Assembly (NCBI RefSeq): GCF_028372415.1
Contig: NC_092872.1
Location: 392,978,853 to 393,042,852, forward strand
DNA length: 64,000 nt
Source of the DNA: Notamacropus eugenii
Taxonomy: Eukaryota > Chordata > Mammalia > Diprotodontia > Macropodidae
Direction: 5' to 3'
This document shows, piece by piece, positions 22,975-35,590 of the stretch. A program made the position numbers and the translations under genes. Every line of letters starts with the position of its first letter. Within the stretch, counting starts at the first letter, position 1. The notes beneath the pieces were generated by a model that saw only the letters and a list, made by a program, of their open reading frames with translations, had not been told where the DNA came from and made no database searches.

Positions 22975-23574
22975 CTTATTCTCTCCCGTTCATACTTTTA
23001 TTTCTCCCTTCCCCCTTGCCTTCCACAATAGTTTTAATTTTTGACCACCACCTCTCTCAGTCTTTTCTCCATTCTTTCAGTCCCTTCTTTTTTATTTCTC
23101 TTTTCTCTTACTACTTCTTCCCTCCCCTTTTACCTCCCCTCCCTTTTCTTTCCCCTTTCCCCTGCTGCCTATAGAGCTGTTAATTTTCTATACTTAACTG
23201 TTTATTTTCCCTCCTTGAACCAAAACAGATGAGAGTAAATCTCACTCAGTGCTCATATTCCTTCCCTCTTGCCTCTAATACAATATGTTTTGTACCCCAT
23301 CCTGTGATGTAATTTACCTTTTTCTGCCCCTTCCTTTTCACAACTCTCATTACAATCCCTTCGCACCCTAAAATTGCATTGTTATAATCACGTCAGTTAA
23401 TTTATTCCCAATCCCTCTATCTTTGTATATCATTTTTAAATATCATAATATTTATACAATTCTCAAGATTAACAAGTATCATCTCCCCTTATAGGTACGT
23501 AAATAGTTTACCCATACTGAATAGTAATTTTTCCTTCTGTTTACCTTTTTGTGCCTCTCTTGAGACTTGTAATT

Positions 23575-24669
23575 GAAGATCAAATTTTCCATTCAGCCCT
23601 TGCCTTTTCATCTCCTTGCCTGAAATATTATGCTCAAGTTTTTTTCTGGGTAATCAATCTTTTGTTGTAGTCCAAAGTCCTTTGCCTTATGAAATATCAT
23701 ATTCCAGTCCCTCTGATCTCTTAATGTGGAAGCTGTAAGGTCCTGTGTGATCCTGACTGAAGTTCCTTGATATTTGAATTTTTTCTTTCTGGCTGCTTGC
23801 ATTATTTTCCCATTACCTTGATGGTTTGGGCACTTGGCAACAATATTTCTTGTTGTTTTCAGCTTGGGATCTTTTTCAGGAAGTGATCAGTGGATTCTCT
23901 CAATGACTATTTTGTCCTTCTGTATCTAAGACCTCAGGGCAGTTTTCTTTAAAGATTTCTTGGAAGATATTGCCAGGCTCTTTTTTTCATCATGGCTTTC
24001 TGGTAGACCTATAATTCTTAGATTTTTCTCTCCTAGATCTATTTTCTAGGTCACTTGATTTTTTACAATGAAGTATTTTGCATTTTCTTCTATTTTTTTC
24101 AATTTTAGATTCTGCTTGACTGATTCTTAGTGTCCCATAGAGTTATGAGCTTCTACTTGCCAAATTCTTATTTTTCATATATTGTTTTCTTCGGTTAACT
24201 TTTACAACTCCTTTTCCATTTGTCTAATTGTTCCTCTTGAGGAACAATTTTAGCAGTTATTTTCTCCAGTTAAATTTTGCACTTCCTTTTCCATTTGTGC
24301 AGTTTTTTCAGTTGGGTTTGGGTTTTCTTTTCCATTTGCCAATTTTCCTTTTTAAGGAGCTATTGTCTTCAGTGAATTCTTTTTCGTATTTTTATAATCA
24401 TTGGTCAATTTTTCTTCTACCCCTCTAATTTTGCTTTTTAAATCTTTCTTGAGCTCTTCCAGAAATGCTCTTTGGCCTTGAGAACAGTTCATATTCCCTT
24501 CTGAGGTTTCAGATGTGAGTACAGTCTCAATGCTGACCTCTTTTGTATTTGTATTGTTGTCTTTGTCCCCAAAGTAAGATTCTATGATCTTTTCTTTTCT
24601 ACTTTGTGTCTTACTCATGATGATTGTCTTTTTCCTGGCTTTTAAAGTGGATTTCTGCTTCTGTGGCAC
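23575..24669 (-). pseudogene. L1 ORF1 pseudogene, minus strand
   Basis: An open piece at 24669-24352 carries the N-terminal region (EKIIESYFGDKDNNTNTKEV) and the start of the coiled coil. A second piece at 23802-23608 carries the C-terminal domain (QAARKKKFKYQG, VRITQDLTASTLRDQ). Between them the coiled coil and RRM are recognisable but interrupted. It is the same protein family as 47957-49135. Confidence 0.8.
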
Positions 24670-25284
24670 TGGGGGCTCTGTCCCACGGTTCTTGTGGTGA
24701 GAACTTGTGACTTTGTGTGTTGTTGCTCTGGTTCTTTCAGTTAGAACTAGAATGCTGCAGTTTACCTGGTGCTGAGCTGGCTAGTAGGCCAAGGCAGAGG
24801 CCAGCTGAAGTCTTTCTGAGTTTCTCTGGAGTTACCCTGAAGCTCATTACATGAGGTGTGGAGGAGGGGTGCTCTGGCCACAGGAGGTCTCCTCCCCTGA
24901 ACTAGAGCACAGGCAGGCTCACTGCTGGTGAAGCCCCATCTGCAATGGTGTCTTCCCCATTCCCTTGGCTGTACTAAGGCATGCCTAGGGTCCTATTGTT
25001 TGTGCTTATGGCATCCAGCCCCTGGGGCTCAGAATCTCATCCTGATTCACTGAGATAGGGCTGACTGCGACAGCTCTGGACCTGCACTGATTCTCTTCAG
25101 CCACAGCAAAACAGTCTCTCCTTGATGATTTTCCTAGCCTCTGGAGCTGAGAGATTGTTTACCCCTTTGGCTGATGCCACTATTACAGAATTTTTCCTGG
25201 GGAAATATTCTCTGGGTTTTTCAAGGTCAATAAGGGGAGGATACCAGCACTTACAGATCAGTGCACCATCTAGGCTCCCAGATC
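24670..25284 (-). promoter_or_regulatory. Decayed L1 5' UTR, minus strand
   Basis: GC-richer than its surroundings and positioned between ORF1 and the 5' terminus. The terminal AGATGG is in the position of the YY1-like site of the young copy but has drifted (tagatggt). Former promoter function is inferred. Confidence 0.55.
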
Positions 25285-25298
25285 TTACAATATACTTG
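25285..25298 (+). repeat. Target-site duplication, right copy (minus-strand L1)
   Basis: ttacaatatacttg, a partner of 18835-18848. Confidence 0.75.
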
Positions 25299-25929
25299 TA
25301 AGAAGAATATGAGAGAAGAGTATAACTTTACCATAAACCTTTTGAATATTTATACCAAAGCAAAGATTCCTTTCATATATTTTAGAAATATAATATTTAA
25401 TAGTAAGCAATTGAACCTATGAAATAGCAGATTGAAATAAGAAGTGGTGTTTTTAAAAACCTAGACTTCTTCAAATTAACAAGCAGCTCACACAACAAAA
25501 CAGCAAAAGAGCTTATCTAATATTCTTTTAGGGTTGTTGTCACTGAAGCTCAACACTGATCAAAGAAGAATTTTTTGCAGCAGTATGACTACTGTTGTCC
25601 TATTTTCTCACTTTGATTTTCTTTTTCAGGTAAAAATTCTTTTACTTACACTCTTTTATTAAAAATCTAAATAGGACAGAATGTAATATGGTCATGATCC
25701 CCCAATGCCATTTTATAAATTAACAGTCTCTGAAGATTAGAAAGTACTTCCATTTGCACTCATACAATATGTAAACTGATGTATATGTTCTCTTGTTTTG
25801 GGATATGTTAGTATAAACATTTTAGCACATAATAAATAAATTTCCTAAAAGGTTGGGTGTTGTACTACTGAAACGGAACTGCAAAATAGAAAATAATAGA
25901 TTTAGAAATCATCCTAATAAAATCCATTT
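25299..25929. other. Intergenic DNA, nothing recognised
   Basis: AT-rich with no gene or named family. Confidence 0.5.
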
Positions 25930-26320
25930 TTTGGTATTCTTGAAACACTCCTTCATTTCTTTCTGAGCTTTACTCCTATCTCTATAGACATCTTTCTCCA
26001 CCCTTACCCAGAAATCTTTTCATCCTGGCAGATCACTCCATCCTGTGTCCCTTTTTTCTGACTGGCTACTTATTTCATTTAAAGTAAAGTGCCCAGGTCA
26101 GCCAAGTTTATTCTCTACATCTCCCCACTCCGCACTGTCTGGACTTCTTTCTCCATCATGTTCCAGCACAGTAACTCTCCCTCCATTCTCTTTCGGCTTT
26201 TCATCTTCCTTTTTTGGGTTGTGGGACTGTTTCTTTTCTTATACCTAATGCTTAGTATAGTTTCTGTCTGTTCTTAAGCACTTAAATATTTGTTCACTTG
26301 GTTGTTGAATATATTGTGCA
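25930..26320 (+). repeat. L2/MIR-like 3' region, plus strand
   Basis: 'agtgcccaggtcagccaagt', 'ctggacttctttctccatca', then 'cctaatgcttagtatagttt' and 'cacttaaatatttgttcact' occur in the same order as at 32620-32835. The block order ends in an L2-type tail. No coding frame is supported. Confidence 0.45.
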
Positions 26321-28295
26321 TAGGTCCTCAAATGTCTTTACACTTTCTTCCAAATAACAAAGAAAATACATTCATTAATGGCAGTTATAGATGATACAGA
26401 CTGTTTGTATTCATTCTGTATTCTATAGTTAGTCTTTAAATTGTATTCACACACCTAAAGTTAAAGGAGACCTTTTCCAGAATTCCAGCTTAAGTATTCT
26501 CACCTCCTCTTCCAAAACCATTTAAAATATTGGCACTGTTTTTGTCATTGATATTAAATATATGTGATGCTGGATCTTTTACATGAGAATATTTATTCAT
26601 GTAAATATTCAAAAAGGATAATCACAAATTTACCAGGGGAGGCATTTTCCTCCTTCTCTTCTCTTGTCTTCTATCACCTCAGTGACTACAGAGGAAAAAG
26701 TGATTAGTTTCATAGCCCAGCATGGTTGCCATAGGACAGAGTTCTAATTCCATCCCTAAATCTCACTTTAGTCTCAAATCTTAGGCACCTTGACTTCTCA
26801 GGGTTTCCATAACTGACTAGCTTGCTATAACACTCTACATGCAATCCTGACTCCAAGGTCATCATGACTCAAACATCACTTCTCCTGAAGATCATTTCTA
26901 ACACCTGAAACTGAGGACAAACATCACAGAACAGAAACAAATACCACAAGTCTTACTTTTCAGAACTAGAGTAGAAGAGAAGTAAATAGGAAAAGGAAAG
27001 CCCCTAGCCTCTCCTTAGTTCAGTTCATGACATAAGCAAAGCAGAGAGGTGTCTTAGAAGAGTACAACTGAAAAGGTAACAAAAGAAAGAGGATGAAAGA
27101 AGAAAACAAATTCCTCTGTATTGACACTTCTCAAGATGCAAGTAGTCAATCAAAAGAGGCAATCCGAGCATGTTCAAAAGATGCCTTAATGACACCCCTA
27201 TGCTAGCACCAGGAAGGTCCAGAGAAACCCAGGCTGCATATAATTCTGTGTTTTGACATAACAAAATCTTTTCAATGACCTCAAGATCTTTTAGTAGCTT
27301 TCCCTAATCCAGATTTCAAGAATAAATTTTAAATTACCCTACACTAGTTAAAATATGTCTTATTGTGTCACTTCAAATTGAAAATACCATTGATGAAAAG
27401 TGGTATAAAGCTTTTAATTAGTGTGATCTGTTTCCACTTTGTTATGACATAGTAATGATTCATAATCAAAATATCCAAGTCTCTAGTCCATTTCATGAAT
27501 ATTTGTGTTCAGTACCATCTGTACCAAAGTATCTCCAGCATGTCGGCTAAAGTTATTTCTGATTTGTTCTGATCTAACTTGAATCTTGTGTCACAATGAC
27601 AAGAGAAACACTATTTGGTACATTGTCCTGCATGTCAGACTAATAACAATAATGGTTTCCAATAGGATCAGCTTAAAAACTTATATCTTCCTACCTAGCT
27701 GATAGATTCACAGCAACAGGTCAGGGTGCTAATATAACCACTGTTATCTTCACAGCCCTCTTGGCCAGTGTTTTAAGGTTTCTGTAAATTTTTAAAAAGC
27801 TACCAGAGTGATTTTGTGTCATATGGATTCCCCATTGTATACCACCCTGCCTTGCTTTCCATAACTTTGTCACAATTCTGTACATTATGACATGGCAAAT
27901 GGATTGAGCTTTGAAGGGGATATTTCTGCTGTTTTTATTTTTTTTTTACTTTTATTTATTAAATTTATTATTTTCAATAATGTAAGTTTATGAATAGCAA
28001 GAGCAAGGCATAACAGATGTAGGCTAGACATGTCTATAAAATATTAAACTTTCACTACCAACTCCCATTACACACATCCACAGAGAAGAATGTCACTAAT
28101 ATGTTGAGTTACTTCCTTACAAAGGATTTATGGAAAAACAATGACAAGAATAGCATAGATTGAGAAACACAGATTGTGATTTGTGTTGATGGAGAGCAAT
28201 GCTTCCACTGAGATAGTTATGGTTTCACTTAATTAAAAAATTATCATCAGCATCAGCATCAGCATGATTATCTTCATTGTCATCATGGTAGTTAC
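26321..28295. other. Intergenic DNA, nothing recognised
   Basis: No gene or clear repeat. A T10 run lies at about 27940 and an imperfect CATCAG hexamer run at 28243-28265. The short minus frame at 27025-27264 has no motif and I do not call it. Confidence 0.45.
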
Positions 28296-28515
28296 CAAGA
28301 GGCAGTGTTGCATAGTTTATAAAGAGCACAAGTCACCAGAAAATGAGTTTGAATTCTGACTCTTGACATATACTATTGATGAGGACCTGAACTCTAGCTT
28401 CTCTGTATTTCAGACCACTCTATGAAATTATATGTTGCAGAAAAGTTACAAATCTGAAAGAATAAAGGGATTTATTTTCCCAGAGAGCTCTCTAAACTGG
28501 TGAAATAACAGGTTT
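28296..28515 (+). repeat. tRNA-derived SINE (MAR1-like), plus strand
   Basis: 'gaggcagtgttgcatagttt', 'atgagtttgaattctgactc', 'ctctgtatttcagaccactc' and 'aattatatgttgcagaaaag' run in SINE order, ending with a 'tgaaataacaggtttgac' tail. It is the same family as 2660-2905 and 33610-33840. Confidence 0.6.
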
Positions 28516-29650
28516 GACTTTTGTAACAACCCTTATAATTATTATTATTATTCCCAACTAAAATTATATATAACCATGAGAATATGCCTTATAAGAAGGC
28601 CTCAAAATATTTCCAGTTTTCTGTAAAATATGAAAATTGTTTGATAAGGAAAAATACAGCATTTCTTTGTGTTTGTTATTATCCTTATTCTGCCATAAAA
28701 GGTTATTTCTAAGGGTCAAGCTAAGATTCCAACCTTAGTTATTTTAGTAGTTCAATTTTCCACCTAATGGATCATTGAGCTTTTATTATACCACATAAAT
28801 GCCAGAACTACACCGTAAACATCAGACGATTTTTCCTTAGCTACATATCACACCATTGCTAAATTTGAAGATTTTCCATAACATATAGTAACAGGATTAA
28901 CACACACTATCAGTTGATATGCTGTCTATATTTTAGAATACAGAAAGTGAACACATATGGAGTTCAGTGAAATAGTGCATTGAGTAAATATGTTCAAGAA
29001 ATACAACAACAAAATGCTTCAGATCATTATCCAAGAGATACCAAGTCCACGAATTTATCTATTAATAAAGGCAGTCATGAAGTACCATTTACTAAATGTG
29101 AAATGCACTTTAGCTATTAGGGGTCAAATAGACCTTTGGTTAAGTTGTGTGCCAAGTAAATATAAATATATATGTGGATACCTATGCATATGATGTTTAG
29201 CAGTTTTCATTCTGGAAACACTTAATATAGGATAGTGGTTTCTGTGTTTCTTCCAACTGCAACATTCATTTCTTTCTTAGATCATCAGTTAAATGAATTC
29301 TTCCATATAAAATGGCTACTTATATGTGATTGGGCAGGGGAAAAATACTAACATCTGCAAATGAGAGCATTCCATTTTTAAAAGTTAGTCTTCACTTTCT
29401 GGCTAGGAATAAACATAGTATCTCTGTGAATACTGAATTTACCTACTTCCTAGAGATGCTCACTATTTTAAAATACTGATTCTACTGCTTTATTTTGCAA
29501 TTCAGTTTCAATGTGGAAACCTCAGAGGCAAATGAAAAAAAGATTGTCTCTGGAAAAGTATACAGTTGCTTTGCTTTTTCTTGAATTTTGTGAACAATCA
29601 AAGTAGCCTCAGAAATTTGTTTCATTTGTGTATATAAACCTGGTCTTCAA
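28516..29650. other. Intergenic DNA, nothing recognised
   Basis: AT-rich. The frame at 28990-29193 has no recognisable motif. Confidence 0.5.
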
Positions 29651-29689
29651 AATACTAATGCAACAAACATTTATTCAGCACTTTTTCTT

Positions 29690-29900
29690 TGTGATCATGT
29701 CTGTAGCTTCATCAGTCTAGGGAACATTCTCTGCTAAGGCAGATTAGCCTCTTTTCTAAAACTTAGGGTCTTCCAGGGCACTGGGAAGTGGGCATTTGGC
29801 CAGTCATAAAACTAGCACTGTCAGAGACAGGGATTGAATGCATGTACTTCTAACTCAATTTTAAATCCAATATGCAACACTGCCTTACTACGCAATAATT
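29690..29900 (-). repeat. tRNA-derived SINE, minus strand
   Basis: 'cttttctaaaacttagggtc', 'gcactgggaagtgggcattt' and 'gtcagagacagggattgaat' follow the order of the complement of a MAR1-like SINE, with its 5' head near 29890. Confidence 0.5.
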
Positions 29901-30844
29901 ACTAGGAACAACATACAATGATGAACCCATCAGGGTGGAGTGGTGGTGGGACAGAGGATATGTAATGATAAAGCACTCTACTTTGCCTCCAGTAGCATAA
30001 TTAAATAGCAGGAAGAAAAGGAATACCCTCAAGTGAAGCAAATTAGAATATGACAAGTTCATAAAAGTTCTGCTCCCTTATTTGTCTTTTGGATATACAA
30101 CATATCCTCTCGAGCTATGAAGGGAAAAAAAATATCTATGGGCTTGCCTCCTAGATTCTTTACTCAAACCAGACTTATACCAGGTTAGAATGAAGATATC
30201 TCTGTCAGCTAATGGGATATGCACCTACCAGATTTTAAGCACTTCCCTACACTGCTCTAAAAGTGTTGCAGCAAGAACAGTGAAACTTGCACTGTTTCAC
30301 AGTGAAACTGGGAGACAGTTTACTAGTGAATATGACCAACCCCATTTCTTAACTTTGTCTTAAGTGATCTTTCTGGTGCACACATGGGTTAACATCCCTA
30401 AAAGTCACAGTATTTCCACAGAAGGTGTTCTGCCTTCAGGTGCCTACATTGTGTTCCATTTCACAGGATCTGTGACTTCCAATGACAGTGCTGGCCAGGA
30501 CCAGAATCAAATCAAAGGATGAAAAGGAATATTTTTTAAAGTGTTAAAGTATTAATTCTGACATCTTTACTGAGCTCTAGGCCTTCCACATTGCCCATTT
30601 GAGCTCTCCTCTCTCAGATCATAGAAAAATGACAGACTGTTCTGTGGTATATTGCTTAGAGTACACCAAGAGAATGAAATTGAGAAGAAATTAATCAGGC
30701 ATTCCTGACTGAAGCATTCACCTAATGGTCTCCAACTAACCCCTCTACAATGATTTTAACATACTCTTTCATCTTGAGAAAGAGATAAGGGAAGCACCAT
30801 CTCCTCCCCCCTTCTCTTTTTGTCTCTCACTATCTATCTCTTTC
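29901..30844. other. Intergenic DNA, unclassified
   Basis: Positions 30080-30540 have more even base composition than the surroundings, but I recognise no gene or repeat family in them. Confidence 0.4.
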
Positions 30845-30889
30845 TGTGTGTGTGTGTGTGTGTGTATGTGTGTGTGTGCGTGTGTGTGC
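30845..30889. repeat. (TG)n microsatellite
   Basis: About 21 TG units with single TA and CG interruptions. Confidence 0.95.
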
Positions 30890-31849
30890 ATATATCTTGG
30901 TCCCTAATTCTAAACTGACCTTTGAATTTAAACAAGAAGGCAAAGGCAGTAGGAGAAAGAATAATCCATTTCTCTGCCCCTGATCACAACTTTTCTATGC
31001 TGGATGGGCAATAGATGATAGTCTCTGGCACTCTGAAATTTATTTCCATTGCAATGAATTCCATGGCCCCAGTAAAAAGCTGGCATCTCTGCTTCAAGTC
31101 TGGGATGAAGTTCTCACAGTTACAGTTCTTAATTGCCACAAGGAGAGAATCAGGTCATGTTTGATTCTCAAAGCCCATTGCAACTCAGCTACATAGCACG
31201 CAGTGAACTTCAAGCTAATGGTATCTCTTCTTAGCTTCTAGTGAGGAAAAGCTAACACTAAATAGGACACAAGGTATGAAAAGGGAAGTAAGAAGGCCAG
31301 ACCATTGGCCTCATGCATAAAATCTGAACTGGTCCCCTGTTTTCTAGATGGCTTCATTGCCATTTCAATCAGGATCTCAGATAGACTTTCCAGGTCACTC
31401 TGACTCCCACAGAGGTGAAATAAAATGGAGGTGACTATTCTGGTGAAAATGAGCTTTAGGATAGAATTAAGATTTATCTCTATATGCAAAGATAGAAAAA
31501 TAATTTCTAATTTCTATATTTTTAAATGTATGTGCACAAAAGTTTTTTTTTTTTATTTAAAGAAACTTTGACCTAAGAAGAGTTTAAGAGAAATGGGGTA
31601 CAGGAAAGATGGAACTGGATTCTAAATAACAAATTCCATAATACCAAAACAGATGGAAATACTTTATATTCATAAATGGCTACAATTATAATTCAGAGAA
31701 GTCCCAAATTAAAAAGCTGCACATGCCTCAAACTACTTATCATTAGGGGAAAATGCACATTTTTTTAAAAGTTCTTTAAACAAGGAAAGTAACCAGAGAT
31801 AGAAATTATAAGGTTCAAAACACTGCTTTTTTCCTGGTGTTACTTAAAT
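30890..31849. other. Intergenic DNA, nothing recognised
   Basis: No gene or named repeat. A T10 run occurs near 31542. Confidence 0.5.
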
Positions 31850-32075
31850 AAGTATCTATGGCACAGTGGAATTAGAAAAACAGGATTCAAATCTTTGCTC
31901 TACCATTTACTAACTGACCTTAAACAAATCATTCACCCCTTCCAAGTCTTCAGTTCCAACTGTTTTTAAATGGAGAGAAAATAGTGACACTATTACAAGA
32001 TTTTTGTGAAGATAAAATGAAGCCATATATGTATAATGTTTTGTTACCTATAAGGCAATTTTGTGAAAGTCCTAC
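31850..32075 (+). repeat. MIR-like SINE, plus strand
   Basis: 'tggcacagtggaattagaaa', 'aggattcaaatctttgctct', 'accatttactaactgacctt' and 'gtcttcagttccaactgttt' follow the MIR order into a decayed tail. Confidence 0.65.
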
Positions 32076-32284
32076 TCCCCTTTCTCAAAATGTGAACGAG
32101 GTAACCTAGAGCTCTTAAAAGCTGTACAAGCAGAAGCTAGAAAGGCCTGACAATTGATAGTCATCTGAGAATCTTCTGAGTAATTCACTTCTGGATAGTT
32201 GTCTGGAAGGTCAAAGAGTTACAGAAGTTATGAATTATATTGTTTGAAGGAATACCTACACTGAAGAAGTCACATTTAAACCTG

Positions 32285-32840
32285 TTGCATTACATTTGGT
32301 ACTCACACCTCATCAGTACTCTCAATACTCTCAGTACCCTCTTCCCATGTGATTGAAGGGCTGGAGAGCAGAGCAAACAACTCCTCCCTGAGTTTTTATT
32401 TAAGCTAGAGTCCCTAGCTAATTTTTTCATTTCCCTCCAGCTTGCACTTGAACTAGATTTTATCATCATAACTCCAGGAAACTGAATCATCAGGAACTCA
32501 TCCTGTAAAATTCCATCAGTTTTGTTACTCAGCCCTCATCAGTACCCTCAGTTTTCTCTACAACTCTAAATGAAGATCTGGAAGGTGGAGTAAAGAATTC
32601 TTCGCAAAGCCTTCATTTTTAAGAAGATTCCCAGGTCAGCCAGTTCTTCATTTTTCATTTCTTGGACTTCTCTATCATATCCCCAGACTAGGTACCTCTC
32701 CCATCCCTTTCAGTTTTCTTTTATGTTGTCTTTTCCTATAAGGTTGTAAGTTCCTTGAGGATCTCTTTTTCTTTTTCACATTTGCATCCCTAGAACTTAG
32801 CATGCTGCCTAGCTCATAATAAGTACTTTAGTCTTCTTCA
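32285..32840 (+). repeat. L2/MIR-like repeat with a duplicated internal module
   Basis: A module starting 'tactcacacctcatcagtac' at about 32299 recurs as 'tactcagccctcatcagtac' at about 32525. The second copy runs on through 'cccaggtcagccagttcttc' and 'aaggttgtaagttccttgag' to 'tcataataagtactttagtc', an L2-type end. Family assignment is tentative. Confidence 0.45.
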
Positions 32841-33609
32841 AGCAGTCTTTTAGTTCCTGAGATTTTTAGAAGTTTGGACAGTTCGGCTTTCAGCTTTGAG
32901 ATGGAAGATAGAAGAGACTGATGCCACTTCAGGTTGCTCAAGGAAAATCCTCTAGGAAGACATGGGAGGAATCAAAAATTGCTATCATGTCCATATCCCC
33001 AGCTTGCTACACTACACTCTTTAGGGAGCTTAGCTTTTAATAAGATCTAGGACCCTTTTTCTTAGATGAGCTGTTATCTCACTCGCAATAAAAGCATTCA
33101 TTTAATCCTGTATTATTTAATATCTATGTATTCATATGTATATCTAAATATATACTTGTGTATTCCTACGTATACCTTCTATGATTTCTGTTTTGGAGTA
33201 CATTTGAATAAATGGATTTTCTTTGACAATTGATGTTTATGTTTACTGTGGACATAGTGTTCAGTGGGAGAGGAGTCAAAGCTTGAATTTAGAGTTTGAG
33301 GTTTTCATTCTCCCCAATATGAAACAATATTCAGTAGTTAGATTAGAACTAATCATATCCCTAGACTAATAATATCTAAAGGAGCACATAAATAAAATTA
33401 TAGCCCAGCATCCTCTCTCTCTGAGGAGAGGAGAGTTGTTGCCAACCTCCAACTTTTTCTGCTTTGCCTTCTGACAGGAATTGGAGTCTCCTTGGAGAAG
33501 AGTGAAGGAAAAAAGAGGCCGGAGATGCCTATTCTGCCTCCCTTCAAGTCACACAAAATACCCCCATGCTACATGTGGATGTACAGAGCCTTTGAAAAAT
33601 ATTTTTGGA
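32841..33609. other. Intergenic DNA, unclassified
   Basis: The block at 33410-33580 ('gaggagaggagagttgttgc' onward) is compositionally distinct and could be a repeat fragment that I cannot name. The overlapping frames at 33481-33704 have no motif. Confidence 0.4.
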
Positions 33610-33840
33610 TTATTAGATATCAGAGGGAGTGTAACTTTATGGATAAACAACTCACATGGAAGTCAGGAAAGCCTGGGTCAAGTCCCACCTTAGAGACATA
33701 CTAACTGTATGACATGGATGGGCTTAGTGGATCATCTTCCTCTCCCAGATCATAAGTTGCAAAACAGTTGCCAACCTGCACTATTAGAGAGAACCTCCTT
33801 ACTGAAAATTCCATATACTAATGAAAGTTTAGCTCTAGCT
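33610..33840 (+). repeat. tRNA-derived SINE (MAR1-like), plus strand
   Basis: 'catggaagtcaggaaagcct', 'gggtcaagtcccaccttaga', 'catactaactgtatgacatg', then 'cataagttgcaaaacagttg' and 'ctgaaaattccatatactaa', in order. Confidence 0.65.
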
Positions 33841-33954
33841 GAAAAAGTATTTTATATCTAGATTTATCATAGCTATAGCAGATACAATTAGACAGAGTTT
33901 GTTCTTTTTACATGAAAAAGAAAATCTAAGAGGACACTGCAGTCATGAGTATCT

Positions 33955-34247
33955 ATGGCACCTCAGAGGCACAGTAGAAATAGTGCCAGTGCTAGATAGT
34001 GCTAGAGTCAGTAAGAACTGAGTTCCAATCCAGATTTGGACACTAGCGGTGTGATCCTGGACAAGTCATTTGACTTCCATTTGCCTCAGTTTCTTCATTT
34101 GTAAAATAGCAATAATACTAGCACCTTCCTCCCAGGGTTGTTGCTTGTTTCAAATGTGATAATAATTGTTAAGTACTTAGTACAGTATATGGCAGGTAGG
34201 AGGTAAGTGTCAATTATATTATTATTGTTGTTATTGCTATTATGAGA
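33955..34247 (+). repeat. MIR/MON-type SINE, near full length, plus strand
   Basis: 'ggacactagcggtgtgatcc', 'tggacaagtcatttgacttc', 'tttgcctcagtttcttcatt', 'cccagggttgttgcttgttt' and 'taagtacttagtacagtata' lead to a TTA/TTG-rich end. This is the best preserved MIR-like SINE in the window. Confidence 0.75.
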
Positions 34248-35389
34248 GCCCCCTTGGCAGTTTTCCCAGGCAAAGTCCGTGCAAGGACATTTTTGGAAGT
34301 AGTTTATTTTGCTAGTAGCACTGAAGTAGTACCAAAAATTCCATCTGGAAAGGAAGCATAGCTATTGCTGGCCTCATCACAGAATAAAGAGGAAGCAGTT
34401 AATAAGAGGAGCTTTGATAAATCACAACTGAGCAATCTGAGGGATAGGAATATCACATTTTGAGTTCAATTAGCTCCTTAAGACAAAATTGGAAATTGAT
34501 GAGAAACAACTACTATGATCTAAATTAAATCCCAATTTGTAAGAAGGAAAATTTCCAAAATTTGTCACCACAATATAACTAGTGCCAACTAACAGAGAAT
34601 AAAATGCCCCGGAATGAGTTAATATGAAGCAGAAGTATGGCTGGTGTCTTACATGTGAGCACTTTAAGTAAGCTTAAGTTAGAATAATAAAATCTTAATA
34701 TATATGATGTATATGTACATATATATGTCCAGTATTAATATGAGTTCATTTTGTACTTTGTTATGACATAGTAATAAGGACCTCTGAAAATGCTTTCATA
34801 GGATCAAAAGAAATTAGGAGTCAGAAGGATACAAAATCCAATAACAAATTACAGTTCATGCTATTTCCTGTGTCTTTCTGTGAAGGAAGTTATAAGTATG
34901 ATGGAATATGCGTTGTGGGAAAATATATTATAGAACTTTATTTTGCCATTTTGCCAGATCTGAAAAGGCTTCTTTTCTTTTCTCTAAGAAAAGGACTAGT
35001 CTTAAAATTCTGCACATCATAAGGTGCACAGAATGACAAAGGGTCATTTGAGCAGATGGATCACCAGCCAGCCAAATGAGAGACAGGTTTAATTTCATTC
35101 CACTGCAGATGGGACTCAGAGTAGCTAGGTAACAATGAAAGCAGTTCAGTCTCAAGACTAAGAAATCAAGAGCAGCATTTTGCACACAACAGGTATTTAG
35201 TAAATGCTTATTGAATAGAACCAATGGAATCTTCATTTTAAAGTATGATATAAGGATATGCAAAGGTGTAGGATTGTGATAAGCAGAGTAATGTAAGTGA
35301 AACCTCACAAGCCACCATTCAGCCCGCTTTTAAAGTAAAATGGAGAGCAAAAAAGTGTTTTCAAAAATATCAGAAAGCCCCCATCATTT
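34248..35389. other. Intergenic DNA with a short L2-like tail at 35165-35222
   Basis: 'caacaggtatttagtaaatg' followed by 'cttattgaatag' is an L2/MIR-type 3' tail. The remainder is unassigned. The minus frame at 35308-34928 has no motif and overlaps this tail. Confidence 0.45.
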
Positions 35390-35590
35390 TGCAGAAAAAG
35401 GAAATTGTGACCCGGAGAAGCTAAATGACTTATCCAATGTTAAACAAGATCCATTTCAGAAATTACCTTTGAATCCTTACCTAGGATTTTTTTATTCCAC
35501 AATTCATTTGTACAACGTGACAAAGCAAAGAAGTGAACCCAGGTTCTCTGATTCCAAAGACAAGTCTTTTTCAACTCTGTCATGATGCCT
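35390..35590 (-). repeat. MIR-like SINE, minus strand
   Basis: 'agaagctaaatgacttatcc' and 'gtgaacccaggttctctgat' are the complement of MIR core and head blocks, separated by a roughly 70-bp block that does not fit the SINE. Confidence 0.5.

Larger units (their letters stand above)
18849..25284 (-). mobile_element. L1 LINE, almost full length, minus strand
   Basis: A 6.4-kb element in inverted orientation. The plus strand begins with a poly(T), the complement of the tail, then the 3' UTR, ORF2 (about 22974 down to 19198), a spacer, ORF1 (24669 down to about 23580) and a GC-richer 5' UTR ending at about 25284 with 'ggagcctagatggtgcac', which resembles the ggagccaagatggc L1 terminus. The 14-bp imperfect duplication at both ends supports an essentially complete insertion. 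Many stops and indels, plus two mismatches in the duplication, indicate that it is clearly older than the 46.98-kb copy. Confidence 0.9.

Noticed and set aside
22959..23232. Ser/Pro/Phe-rich membrane-like proteins
   Set aside because: They lie antisense to the purine-rich inter-ORF spacer of the minus-strand L1; the apparent hydrophobicity follows from pyrimidine runs.
28243..28265. CATCAG run as a possible CRISPR-like or regulatory array
   Set aside because: Only a few imperfect hexamers, with no spacers. It is an ordinary short tandem repeat.
34928..35308. 126-codon minus frame
   Set aside because: No motif, low-information composition and overlap with an L2-like tail. It is compatible with chance.
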